The notes under the pieces: generated by a model
What the model was told of the DNA's origin: nothing
The model's input: only the letters and a program-made list of their open reading frames with translations
The model's database searches: none
DNA from: Maricaulis sp048270095
GTDB taxonomy: Bacteria; Pseudomonadota; Alphaproteobacteria; Caulobacterales; Maricaulaceae
Assembly: GCF_048270095.1 (NCBI RefSeq)
Contig: NZ_JBLWTL010000002.1
Span: 62,001-126,000, forward strand
DNA length: 64,000 bases
Direction: 5' to 3'
Position numbers and translations under genes: made by a program
Part shown: positions 46,500 through 54,967 of the stretch, piece after piece
Layout of the letters: each line of letters opens with the position of its first letter
How positions within the stretch are numbered: position 1 is the first letter of the stretch

Positions 46500-47387
46500 C
46501 TAAGCCGCCCCCGGCCCGCCCCCTGGCCCGCGTCCCGGTCCACCGGCCGGCGCTCGTCGCGCCATGAACGCCAGCTTTTCGAACAGCATCACATCCTGCT
46601 CATTCTTCAGCAGGGCGCCATGCAGCGGCGGGATCAGTTTGCGCGGGTCTTGCTCGCTGAGCAGGGACGGATCGATATCCTCGATCAGGAGGAGTTTGAG
46701 CCAGTCGAGCAATTCGGATGTCGAGGGTTTCTTCTTGACGCCGGGCACCGAGCGGATCTCGTAAAACAGCTTCAGCGCTTCGGCGAGCAAGCGGCTTTTC
46801 AGGCCCGGGAAGTGGACGTCGACAATGGCGCGCATCATCTCTTCGTCGGGGAAGGCGATGAAGTGGAAGAAGCAGCGGCGCAGGAAAGCGTCCGGCAATT
46901 CCTTCTCATTATTCGAGGTGATGATGACGACGGGGCGTTCGGCGGCCTTGATGGTCTCGCCGGTCTCGTAGACATGGAATTCCATCCGGTCGAGCTCCTG
47001 CAGGAGATCATTGGGGAATTCGATATCGGCCTTGTCGATTTCATCGATCAGCAGGACTGAGCGTTTCTCGGCCGTGAAGGCCTCCCACAGCTTGCCCTTG
47101 CGGATATAGTTGGAAATGTCGTGCACGCGCTCATCGCCGAGCTGGCTGTCGCGCAGACGCCCGACGGCATCATATTCGTACAGACCCTGGCGTGCCTTGG
47201 TGGTCGATTTGATGTGCCATTCCAGCAAAGGCATGCCGAGAGACCGGGCCACCTGGCGCGCCAGTTCGGTCTTCCCCGTGCCCGGCTCGCCCTTGACGAG
47301 CAGCGGACGCTCCAGAGCAATCGCGGCGTTAACCGCGGCGCTCAATTCGCCGTCAGCGACGTAACTATCTGTACCTTGAAAACGCAT
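46500..47387 (-). CDS. MoxR-type AAA+ ATPase
   Basis: A 295-residue AAA+ ATPase: Walker A KGEPGTGKTELARQVA, Walker B VLLIDEIDKADIEFPN, sensor-1 VVIITSNNEKELPDAFLRRC with the arginine finger, and a glycine/proline-rich tail (PGRGPGGGPG). It matches the MoxR branch that works with VWA proteins. The expected partner, a CoxE-like VWA gene, is at 38558-39733 on the same strand instead of directly downstream. It diverges from the cupin gene across 150 bp. Confidence 0.92.
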   Translation of the reverse strand: MRFQGTDSYVADGELSAAVNAAIALERPLLVKGEPGTGKTELARQVARSLGMPLLEWHIKSTTKARQGLYEYDAVGRLRDSQLGDERVHDISNYIRKGKLWEAFTAEKRSVLLIDEIDKADIEFPNDLLQELDRMEFHVYETGETIKAAERPVVIITSNNEKELPDAFLRRCFFHFIAFPDEEMMRAIVDVHFPGLKSRLLAEALKLFYEIRSVPGVKKKPSTSELLDWLKLLLIEDIDPSLLSEQDPRKLIPPLHGALLKNEQDVMLFEKLAFMARRAPAGGPGRGPGGGPGAA

Positions 47388-47537
47388 GCCACCGACTTAG
47401 CGCGATTATGCAAGCGAGGGTAGGGGCGGGTTTCAGCTGATCTGGCTGGCCTGGCCGGGCAGGAGCGAGGCGGATTAAGAGTCTGTAAAGCGAATCCCTT
47501 CGCAATCGCATCAACAAGGATAAGAGGAGCGTGTCCC

Positions 47538-48251
47538 ATGGCCATCGAGCTTGCCCAGGCCAAGAATTTCTACAGCTTCGGCTGGAAGACCGGGAAGATT
47601 GCGGATTGCGATCCGAATTTCCCGACCACGCTCCATGCCTGGGATGGCGAGCCGCTTGATTTGCATCAACCTGACACCGCATTCTTCGGATTCGTCCAGG
47701 AAGGCGAGGCGGTCATCGAATGCGCCTCCGGACGTTTCACGCTGAAGCCCGGCATGTATTTCTCTTTCAATGATCGCGGCCAGGTCTCTGGCGGACGCGG
47801 TATCGTCATTGCCCGCGATCGCGCCCGCGGATTCTTCATGATTGGTGGACCGGTCGAAGAGAAGGGGCGCCTCAAATATATCGATGGCTGCACCGACAGC
47901 CTGCTGATCCCGCCAGTGCGGATGGGCGATGCCTGTCTCAACCTGCTCTATTTTCCGCCAGGCATTGACCAGACCCCCCACACACATCCGTCCGACCGGA
48001 TCGGTGTTGTGTTCTCAGGTCGCGGTGAATGTGTGACGCCGGAGGGTATTATTCCGCTCGAGCCGGGCGTGATGTTCCGCATCCCGTTCGAGGGCAATCA
48101 CAAATTCCGTACCTTCGACAGCGAAATGCGTGTGATCGCCTATCATCCCGATAGTGATTTCGGCCCCCAGGACGAGGATCACCCGATGATCAACCGCACC
48201 ATGGTTGACGGGATTTCGGCCAACAAGATCGACAAGATCCGTACCGCCTGA
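47538..48251 (+). CDS. Bicupin-like protein of unknown function
   Basis: A 237-residue protein with two cupin-type beta-barrels. The first is degenerate: GFVQEGEAVIECASGRFTLKPGMYFSFNDRG. The second has candidate metal ligands in TPHTHPSDRIGVVFSGRGECVTPEG, with an HxH motif and later EGNHKF. It may bind a metal and a sugar or organic acid. AGGAG precedes ATG 47538. It ends 6 bp before the convergent NeuB-like gene; cupin proteins are often found in sugar-biosynthesis clusters, so a role in the glycan pathway is possible but not shown. Confidence 0.8.
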   Translation: MAIELAQAKNFYSFGWKTGKIADCDPNFPTTLHAWDGEPLDLHQPDTAFFGFVQEGEAVIECASGRFTLKPGMYFSFNDRGQVSGGRGIVIARDRARGFFMIGGPVEEKGRLKYIDGCTDSLLIPPVRMGDACLNLLYFPPGIDQTPHTHPSDRIGVVFSGRGECVTPEGIIPLEPGVMFRIPFEGNHKFRTFDSEMRVIAYHPDSDFGPQDEDHPMINRTMVDGISANKIDKIRTA

Positions 48252-48257
48252 TTTTCG

Positions 48258-49163
48258 CTATTTGTATTGCGGACGCAGCCAGACGCCGTTTGCGGCTTCG
48301 GTTGGCAGTCCTGTGTCCGGATCATAGACACCGCGGCGCAGGTTATTGCGGCGGTTGATCTCGCTCGCCGCAGGACGCTTTTCGCCATCACCGAGCGCTG
48401 TTGTCAGTGCGGCCAGATCGCGGGCCAGGCCGGCAAACTCTTCCATCTCCATCGCAAACGGATGGTCCGGGCCCGGTGTGGCGCGGTCGAAGGTGACGTG
48501 TTTCTCGATCACTGTGGCACCCAGCGCTGCAGCGGCGATGGGGGCGAGATGGCCCGGTGAGTGGTCCGATAAGCCCACCGGCAGGCCGAACGCGGCCTTG
48601 AGCGTCGTGATGGCATTCAGATTGAGATCTTCCCAGCTGGGCGGATAGCTCGCCGTGCATTGCAGCACGGTCAGATCGGTACAGCCGGCGGCCTGCAGGG
48701 TTTTGATCGCCTCGGTGACCTCGTCCAGATAGCTCGCCCCGGTCGACATGATGACGGCCTTGCCGGTAGCGGCGACCTTTTCGAGCAGAGGCGTGAAGGT
48801 CAGGTCGCCTGATGCAATCTTGTAGCGCTTGACGCCGAGTGCCTCGAGCTTGTCGACGGCCTCGAGGTCAAACGGCGTCGACATGAATTCAATGCCGTGT
48901 CCGTCACAGCATGCCTTGAGCTCTGGAAGCCAGTGATCGGGCAAGCCTTGATTGGTGAAGGCCGCATAGCGTGGATTGTCGATCCAGTCCCCGGTCGCGG
49001 CATCCTTCGCCTTGCGGGCGATCAGGCCTTCGCGGGTCAGCGACTGGAATTTGGCGATCTGGGCGCCGGCGCGGGCGCTGGCCTCGATATAGCGCTTGGC
49101 CTCGTCGAGACTGCCACCATGGTTTGAGCCGATTTCGGCGATCAATGTGATGGCAGGCTTCAT
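48258..49163 (-). CDS. neuB: NeuB-family nonulosonate synthase with shortened C-terminal domain
   Basis: Predicted to condense phosphoenolpyruvate with a hexosamine to a nine-carbon acid. The 301-residue TIM barrel has LIAEIGSNHGGSLDEAKR, GIEFMSTPFDLEAVD, KRYKIASGDL, VIMSTGASYLDE, PVGLSDHSPG and EKHVTFDR with GPDHPFAME. The C-terminus stops after RRGVYDPDTGLPTEAANG and a few residues, so most of the SAF (antifreeze-like) domain is absent; the second synthase (61500-62585) has it complete. Last gene of the flmG operon, overlapping the cytidylyltransferase gene by 4 bp. Confidence 0.85.
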   Translation of the reverse strand: MKPAITLIAEIGSNHGGSLDEAKRYIEASARAGAQIAKFQSLTREGLIARKAKDAATGDWIDNPRYAAFTNQGLPDHWLPELKACCDGHGIEFMSTPFDLEAVDKLEALGVKRYKIASGDLTFTPLLEKVAATGKAVIMSTGASYLDEVTEAIKTLQAAGCTDLTVLQCTASYPPSWEDLNLNAITTLKAAFGLPVGLSDHSPGHLAPIAAAALGATVIEKHVTFDRATPGPDHPFAMEMEEFAGLARDLAALTTALGDGEKRPAASEINRRNNLRRGVYDPDTGLPTEAANGVWLRPQYK

Positions 49164-49888
49164 GAGGCTAATCCTTGTTGCACAGACGGAGCGGGTGCCA
49201 TCTCGGCCAGAAGGGCGCAGATATGACCAGTATCGACCGGCCAGCCCCGCGCTACGAGGCTCGAATGGATCATGCGCACATAGTCCAGCTCCTCGGCAGT
49301 ATCGACAGACAGGTCGTATTCCGGGTGATGCAACGCTTTTGGAAAAGGCAATATCAGGCAGCGGTAGGCACCGGGATTTTCGCGCACTTTTATCGTCACA
49401 TGCTCGCGCTCACGGTCCGTTGTCGCGTCATCGCGATCGATCTGGCGCAGCACGCGCGCTTCGACGACTTCGGCACGCAGTCCCTTGGGAAGATGGCCAG
49501 CCTCCGGCCGGGTGTATTCGGCGCCAAGTGCCTGGTGTTCGGCGACGCAGCGGGCAATCACGTCCGGGTCGCGAAACGGGCTGTCCGAGGTAATGCGGAC
49601 CAACGTGTCGGCAAGCGTCATGTCGGCGGCGAGGACGAAGCGGCTCAGGACATCGTGTTCGGAACCGCGGCAGACACGGATGCCTTCGGCCTTCGCAAGG
49701 GCTGCGATGACATCATCGCGCCGGGCCTGTGTGGTCGCGATCACAAGCTCGTCGACACCGTCGACCCGGCGCAGGCGGCGGCATTGATAAGCCAACAGGG
49801 ATACGTCGTCATGCAGCGGCTCGAGAATTTTCCCCGGCAGCCGACTGGAGCCCATCCGGGCCTGGATGACGGCGATCGTACGCTTCAT
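49160..49888 (-). CDS. SpsF-type cytidylyltransferase
   Basis: A 242-residue nucleotidyltransferase of the CTP:acylneuraminate/SpsF family. It has the N-terminal nucleotide loop VIQARMGSSRLPGKIL, VDELVIATTQARRDD, VRITSDSPFRDPD with the metal Asp, and a C-terminal REHVTIKVRENPGAYRC. SpsF-type enzymes activate sugars, often nonulosonates, as CMP forms. It sits between the ATP-grasp and NeuB-like genes with 4-bp overlaps on both sides, so it probably activates the product of the NeuB homologue. Confidence 0.85.
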   Translation of the reverse strand: MKRTIAVIQARMGSSRLPGKILEPLHDDVSLLAYQCRRLRRVDGVDELVIATTQARRDDVIAALAKAEGIRVCRGSEHDVLSRFVLAADMTLADTLVRITSDSPFRDPDVIARCVAEHQALGAEYTRPEAGHLPKGLRAEVVEARVLRQIDRDDATTDREREHVTIKVRENPGAYRCLILPFPKALHHPEYDLSVDTAEELDYVRMIHSSLVARGWPVDTGHICALLAEMAPAPSVQQGLAS

Positions 49889-50934
49889 GTGATGCCCTCA
49901 ACATCGAGTGGAATGGCCACGTCCTGCCAGGAGCGAACCATGCGCATGGGAGCATAGGGCGGAATGGTTGACGGGATATGGCCATCCAGATGCTCTGCCC
50001 CGGCGAGCATGCGCACCAGCAGATCCGGAACATTCAGGCCGGCCAGCGTCATCAGATAGCCAAAACCCCACATGCGCGGATTGATCTCCAGCAGGTAGGG
50101 CGGGGCGTCTGCATCAGGCCGTTTGAGCTCGACGGCGGCCAGGCCGTGCCAGGGACCGGTGGCGCGCAGCACGGCGAGGCCGGCTTCTGTGAGGCTGGCA
50201 TCGACAACGGTCTCGCCGGCAATGGCGGCGCCGCCGCTGGGGGGATTGGTCTGCAGCTTTCGATGCAGGGTGGAGACCACCAGCTGGCCGCGATTCCAGA
50301 GCGTGCCGATCGTGTAAATCGTCTCGGGACCGCCGGGGATGCGCTGTTGCACCAGGCTCGGGCCATGTTCGGCAATGGTTTGTGGCCAGTCGCGCTGGAG
50401 CGTTGCCATATCGGCTGGATAACTCACGCCGCGCGCGCCGCGCGAACAGCGCGGTTTGAGCACGCAGGGGAAACCGCCATCCCAGCTGTCCAGGTCTGCG
50501 GGTGTGTCTGGCTGCAGGGTGCGCGGCAGCGGCAGACCGGCTTCGGCGATGCGGGTGAGCAGCAGGCCCTTGTCAATTCCGAAACGCAAAACCTCCGGAT
50601 CGGGCACCGGCACCCGCAAGCCTTCGCGCTCCCATTCGCGGGCCACCGGAGCGAGCACGGCGGCCTCGGCCTCCGAGCCGGGAATGATGATGTCGAGCCG
50701 GTGGGTTTTGCAGATTTCGCGCACGGCGGCACGATAGGCATCGGCATCCCTGGCCGCGGGCAGGAGCCGGGCTTCAGCGCCAGGCTCGAACAGCCCGGCG
50801 GCGAGGGGGTTGAGATCCGCAGCGACGATCTTCAGTTCGCTGTCGGCCAGTCTGAGCGAGCGGACCGTGCCCAGACCTGGCGGGGCGCCAACCCCTGTGA
50901 CCAGAACACCGGTAGAGAGCCCATGCAGCATCAT
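49885..50934 (-). CDS. ATP-grasp domain protein (carbamoyl-phosphate-synthase-like)
   Basis: A 349-residue ATP-grasp enzyme. An N-terminal Rossmann-like domain opens with VLVTGVGAPPGLGTVRSLRL. The ATP-binding region has FPCVLKPRCSRGARGVSYP, and a final metal-binding AVELKRPDADAPPYLLEINPRMWGFGYL. Enzymes of this type ligate a carboxylate to an amine or other nucleophile via an acyl phosphate. The substrate is unknown. Its position among nonulosonate genes suggests it adds an amino acid or similar group to the sugar acid. It overlaps both flanking genes. Confidence 0.82.
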   Translation of the reverse strand: MMLHGLSTGVLVTGVGAPPGLGTVRSLRLADSELKIVAADLNPLAAGLFEPGAEARLLPAARDADAYRAAVREICKTHRLDIIIPGSEAEAAVLAPVAREWEREGLRVPVPDPEVLRFGIDKGLLLTRIAEAGLPLPRTLQPDTPADLDSWDGGFPCVLKPRCSRGARGVSYPADMATLQRDWPQTIAEHGPSLVQQRIPGGPETIYTIGTLWNRGQLVVSTLHRKLQTNPPSGGAAIAGETVVDASLTEAGLAVLRATGPWHGLAAVELKRPDADAPPYLLEINPRMWGFGYLMTLAGLNVPDLLVRMLAGAEHLDGHIPSTIPPYAPMRMVRSWQDVAIPLDVEGIT

Positions 50935-51908
50935 GCCGGCCTCCAGGCGTCGAGCGAACGGTCGAGCAGGCGTTCCAGTGCGCCGATTTCAGGTGCGAAT
51001 CGCGCCTCCAGCATCGCCCGAATCCCGGCATCCATCGGTGGGACCTGCACCGGTGCAGCCCCCGGGGGCGGGTAGACGCCGTCGGCGGTTGAGGCCGATG
51101 AGACGCCGCTGACCGGGGCGACCAGTTCGGCATGCAGGGCTTCGAAGCTCTCTGCCGCGCGATGGTCATAAGCGCCTGCAAGCACGGGAAGCTTGGCGGC
51201 CGGTATGCCACCGGTGTTGTAGCGCTCTTGCAGCGACACCGGGACATCCGGGTCCAGGTCGAGAAATTCGAATATGCGGCGCATCGTGCCGGGCGCGTCA
51301 TGGTCGAGATCGTCCTGCAGCAGGACAAGACAATGATCGAACCGATCCATCCAGGGCTGGAGCTTGCCGGCATAGCGGCCGGTGTCGGTATAGAGCCATT
51401 GGAAACCCCAATTCGCTGCCTTGCGCCCGGCTTCGATCTCCAGGGTTTTGGCGAAGGAGAGAAATTCGGCATCGCGCCGGACGTTCTGCAGATAGTGAGA
51501 CCAGGCGCGATCAACCGGATTGCGCAATATCGCAATGACGCGGGTGGCGGGGCCACACAGGGCTCGGGCCTGCGGGGCGGCGATGTCCGCATAGGCGATA
51601 TAGTCCGGGGAGACATCACCGGCGTGTGTTTCATGGCGGCGCGTGGCGAACAGGGCCTGATAATCAGCTGCCGAGGTCGGGGCGTCGAAATGATAGAAGG
51701 CGGGCCAGTAGACCTCGCCCTTCCAGATGTCGGAGAAGAAACGGCCCTCCTTGCGCGTGGGCGAGAGGAAGATATCCGGGTGCTGGCGCAGATAGTGATA
51801 GAGCGAGGTCGTGCCGGATTTCGGCGCACCGATCACGAGAAAGTCCGGCCAGCCGGGTGCGGCTGAGGCCTCCGAGCCGGGGTGTCGATATATTGGTGCG
51901 TTACCCAC
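50931..51908 (-). CDS. Sulfotransferase
   Basis: A 325-residue PAPS-dependent sulfotransferase. The 5'-phosphosulfate loop is LVIGAPKSGTTSLYHYLRQH near residues 25-42, and the 3'-phosphate site is IAILRNPVDRAWSHYLQN with the conserved Arg and Ser. Proteins of this group sulfate sugars or other hydroxyl acceptors in the cytosol. It starts with GTG 51908, 69 bp after the SpsG-like gene, and overlaps the ATP-grasp gene. In this operon it may sulfate the sugar transferred by FlmG to flagellin, which would be unusual. Confidence 0.88.
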   Translation of the reverse strand: MGNAPIYRHPGSEASAAPGWPDFLVIGAPKSGTTSLYHYLRQHPDIFLSPTRKEGRFFSDIWKGEVYWPAFYHFDAPTSAADYQALFATRRHETHAGDVSPDYIAYADIAAPQARALCGPATRVIAILRNPVDRAWSHYLQNVRRDAEFLSFAKTLEIEAGRKAANWGFQWLYTDTGRYAGKLQPWMDRFDHCLVLLQDDLDHDAPGTMRRIFEFLDLDPDVPVSLQERYNTGGIPAAKLPVLAGAYDHRAAESFEALHAELVAPVSGVSSASTADGVYPPPGAAPVQVPPMDAGIRAMLEARFAPEIGALERLLDRSLDAWRPA

Positions 51909-51977
51909 CCTGGTCTCCCTCGGTGCGGCCGATTGGCAGCTTCTGTATTGGCTTGGACTGGAAATACTGCGCCTGAT

Positions 51978-52994
51978 TCAGGCCGCCGGACCAGCCGTCA
52001 CCCTTGAAATGCTTGGATTCAGCTGTGTCGGTGTGGCTGAAACGAGATGTGAAATGCGGGCCGCGACCCGGCTGGCGCCGCGGCCATCGACCGCTGCCTC
52101 GCCCGCACGGGAAAAGGCCTGACGCCGGGCCGGTGTTTCCAGCAGGCTGCGAAGGGCCTGTCGCAAATCTTCCGCAAAGCTGCCAGCGGCCGGATCCAGG
52201 CTGCGCCCGAGCCCAAATGTCTCGAATTGCCGGGCCCGCTCGCGCTGGTTGGCTGCGATCGGCAGGGCGATGGCCGCGAGACCGGTCGCTGCCGCCTCAT
52301 GCAATGTGGTCCCGGCGCCGAGAATGCCGATATCGGCCGCGCAGAGCTCGTCCAGCAGACCAGCCTCGGGCAGGACGTCAGCTCCTGGCGTCGCCCGCTT
52401 GATGTCGATCCTGACGCCTTCGAGTTCGGGCAGGCCCTTGAGCGCGCCCAGCACGGGGTCCAGCACCGGCGTGTCGCTGCCCCCGAGCGAGATTAGCAGG
52501 CGCTGAACTTGCGGCCGGATGGTGCGTGGCGGCCGGCCGGCATAGCCGGGGGCGAGAAGAATGTGTTCGCGGCCCTCGCATAACCCGGTCAGTGCGCCGC
52601 CCTGGGCCGGTTCAAATCCCTGGTGGATGACGAGATCGGCCTCGGCGTCGCCATGGTGACTGCCAATCAGGGCCAGCCAGAATCCGGCGCGGCGCAGTTG
52701 TGCACAGAGCAGGGCGTCGGTGGTCTGCCAGTCACCAATCAGGCCGGCGACCCCCGCATCGCCGAGGGTTCGCGCCAGGCAATCAGCGACATCACCGTCG
52801 GCGGCGAAGGGCCGGACGTCGATGCGGGCGGCCAGGCTGGCGGGCAGGGCAAGCGGCGTGCGGCTGAACCAGACGAGGGTATGCCCGGCATCCAGCAGGG
52901 CGTGGGCCAGCGCCGCACACCGCATCATATGGCCGAAGCCGATCCGGCTATCGCCATCGGCTCGGATCGCCAGGCGGGCGGGCATGGCGTTCAT
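51978..52994 (-). CDS. SpsG/PseG-like nucleotide-sugar hydrolase or glycosyltransferase-fold protein
   Basis: A 338-residue GT-B-fold protein of the SpsG/PseG family. It begins LAIRADGDSRIGFGHMMRCAALA with the GxGHxxRC motif that holds the catalytic His, then LLISLGGSDTPVL and the nucleotide-sugar site ILGAGTTLHEAAATGLAAIALPIAANQRERA. PseG enzymes remove UDP from 6-deoxy-diamino sugars before the synthase step. It overlaps flmG by 4 bp. Its presence with SpsF- and NeuB-like genes suggests a second nonulosonate route besides that of PseG at the window end. Confidence 0.85.
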   Translation of the reverse strand: MNAMPARLAIRADGDSRIGFGHMMRCAALAHALLDAGHTLVWFSRTPLALPASLAARIDVRPFAADGDVADCLARTLGDAGVAGLIGDWQTTDALLCAQLRRAGFWLALIGSHHGDAEADLVIHQGFEPAQGGALTGLCEGREHILLAPGYAGRPPRTIRPQVQRLLISLGGSDTPVLDPVLGALKGLPELEGVRIDIKRATPGADVLPEAGLLDELCAADIGILGAGTTLHEAAATGLAAIALPIAANQRERARQFETFGLGRSLDPAAGSFAEDLRQALRSLLETPARRQAFSRAGEAAVDGRGASRVAARISHLVSATPTQLNPSISRVTAGPAA

Positions 52995-54775
52995 TTCCGC
53001 TCTTTGACCATCTGCTCCAGATTCGAAGCGACCTGCGGCATGATATTGTTGAAGTCACGGAAGCCGGTGCCGAAAAACGAGCGGGTCCGCGGATACCATC
53101 GCATGTGATCGGTGCCGAGCAGGGGCCAGGCGGTAGACCGTGCGTGAATGAACCAGACCTTGCCACCGGACGCGGCCGCCAGATTGCTGGTTGCATTCAT
53201 CGGCCCGATTACGAGATCGCAGCTCGAGGCGAAGGCGGCGATATCATCGAGGTCCATTTTGAGGTCGATGCCCTTGGGCTGATGGATGTCGACGCCGAAC
53301 ATATCCTTGGCTTGCTGGAGTTCCTTGGCGATTTCACCATATTGCAGATTGATGAAATTGACGCCGTCCACCGCGAAGATCGGTTTCCAGTCCTCGAATT
53401 CCGAGAAGAAACGTGACCGTCGCACGGTCATTTTCAATGATTTCCAGAGAATGCCGACTTTCAGCCCATCGCCGATCCCGTCGAGATAGTCACGCCAGAC
53501 CTGTACGCGCCCGGGATCGGGCGTGAGAAAGGCAGGTCGTTTGGGAAAGCTCTCGAGCGATGGCCGCAGGGCGATCAGTGGGTCGCCCATCGGCGTCCAA
53601 TAGTCGGCGCCATCATCGAGATGATTGGCGGTGCGCACATCGCGCCCTTCAAGCTTGACCGAAGTATGATGGCCGACCCTGGCCTGGGGCAATGAACGTT
53701 GGACGAGTTCTACCAACCTGTATTCACAGGCAATTCTTAATTCACCTTCCGGGCCGATCGCGTCGAGCAAATCCTGGGCTGTGTTGAGAAAGAGCACTTC
53801 ATCGCCGAGGCCCTGTTCGCCGACGAGGACAACGATCTTGCCCTTGATATCGGCGAGGTCATGGCTCTCCCAGCGCGGGCAGCTCATGGCAAAAATCGTC
53901 GCCTGCGAATTATTTGGGTCGAGGCGGCCCTGTTGAGCTTTCCAACCCTCCTCGACACGCCCGCAGGCCAGCAAGAGCAGGGAGCGGCCATGCTCCATCG
54001 TCGCCCGGTCCATCGCGTCCTGCGGGCTCCTCAGGGCGAGTTCAAAATGCTCAACCGCTTCGAATGGCTTGCCGAGCAGCTCATACATATTGGCCATATT
54101 ATTGTGGGCGCGGGCGAAGTCGGGATTCAGCCGCAAGGCTTCGCTGAAGAAGGTCATGGCGCCCGCCGGGTCACCGGATTCGGCAAGGACGGTGCCGAGC
54201 GAATTCCACAATTCGACATTCTCCGGGTGCAGGAATATCGCGGATCGCAGAATTTCAATCGCGTCTTCGATCCGCGCCTGATCACGCAGGACGCTGGCCA
54301 GATTGGTGATGCCGCTGAGATTGCCGGGATCCAGCTGAAGGCAGAGCCGGTAGAATTTCTCCGCCGCGCCCAGCATATCAAGCTTCCAGGCAACAATGCC
54401 CATATTGAGGTAGATTTCAGCGTCCTTCGGGTCGATTTTCCAGGCGCGCTCGTAATATTCGAGTGCCTTCGACAGGCGCCCGACCCGAAACAGGACCAGG
54501 CCGACGGCATGATTGGTCAAAGCGACGTCCGGGGCGATGTCGAGGGCGCGGAGGACGTATTTCGCAGCCTCCTGGTGTTCGCCCTCATCGGATAATTTAA
54601 TACCCCGCGTTACCAGGCTGGCGGCCTTGCGATACTTGTCGCGCTGGGCTTTCGGGACGACGCCGAGGCGAATTTCGGCGCTGAGCCGGCCGCGTGACCC
54701 GCGCGCGCCGATCGCATCATTTTTCGCGGACTCGGCTTCGGCGTTAAACTCGTCAATCAGGGCTGCGTCGCTCAT
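52991..54775 (-). CDS. flmG: TPR-containing flagellin glycosyltransferase (FlmG-like)
   Basis: A 594-residue, two-part protein. Residues about 60-290 form tetratricopeptide repeats (for example RVGRLSKALEYYERAWKIDP and GDPAGAMTFFSEALRLNPDF). Residues about 300-590 form a GT-B-like transferase domain with VLVGEQGLGDEVLFL and DLVIGPMNATSNLAAASGG. This is the FlmG design of Caulobacter, where the TPR part binds flagellin and the C-terminal part adds a nonulosonic acid. It is the first gene of a six-gene operon and is divergent from flbT, next to three flagellin genes, which supports the assignment strongly. Confidence 0.87.
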   Translation of the reverse strand: MSDAALIDEFNAEAESAKNDAIGARGSRGRLSAEIRLGVVPKAQRDKYRKAASLVTRGIKLSDEGEHQEAAKYVLRALDIAPDVALTNHAVGLVLFRVGRLSKALEYYERAWKIDPKDAEIYLNMGIVAWKLDMLGAAEKFYRLCLQLDPGNLSGITNLASVLRDQARIEDAIEILRSAIFLHPENVELWNSLGTVLAESGDPAGAMTFFSEALRLNPDFARAHNNMANMYELLGKPFEAVEHFELALRSPQDAMDRATMEHGRSLLLLACGRVEEGWKAQQGRLDPNNSQATIFAMSCPRWESHDLADIKGKIVVLVGEQGLGDEVLFLNTAQDLLDAIGPEGELRIACEYRLVELVQRSLPQARVGHHTSVKLEGRDVRTANHLDDGADYWTPMGDPLIALRPSLESFPKRPAFLTPDPGRVQVWRDYLDGIGDGLKVGILWKSLKMTVRRSRFFSEFEDWKPIFAVDGVNFINLQYGEIAKELQQAKDMFGVDIHQPKGIDLKMDLDDIAAFASSCDLVIGPMNATSNLAAASGGKVWFIHARSTAWPLLGTDHMRWYPRTRSFFGTGFRDFNNIMPQVASNLEQMVKERK

Positions 54776-54967
54776 ACAAAGCCTATCGGGTCTGGTGTGA
54801 CTGGGAATCCAATCGCAGCTGGACGGGATTCGATTTAAAACTTGCTAACGCGGCCATCGCCAGACTTGCTGCTGGCGGGGTAGTGGCGAAACCTTTTCTT
54901 CACCCCGTTTTGCCAACGTGGCGTTTGCTATGGCGCGAATCCGCGCTTCAATGACTGGAGAATTCTC

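Noticed and set aside
52991..54775. O-GlcNAc transferase for general protein modification
   Set aside because: TPR plus GT-B architecture also fits OGT, but the neighbouring flagellin, FlbT/FlaF and nonulosonate genes make an FlmG role much more likely.
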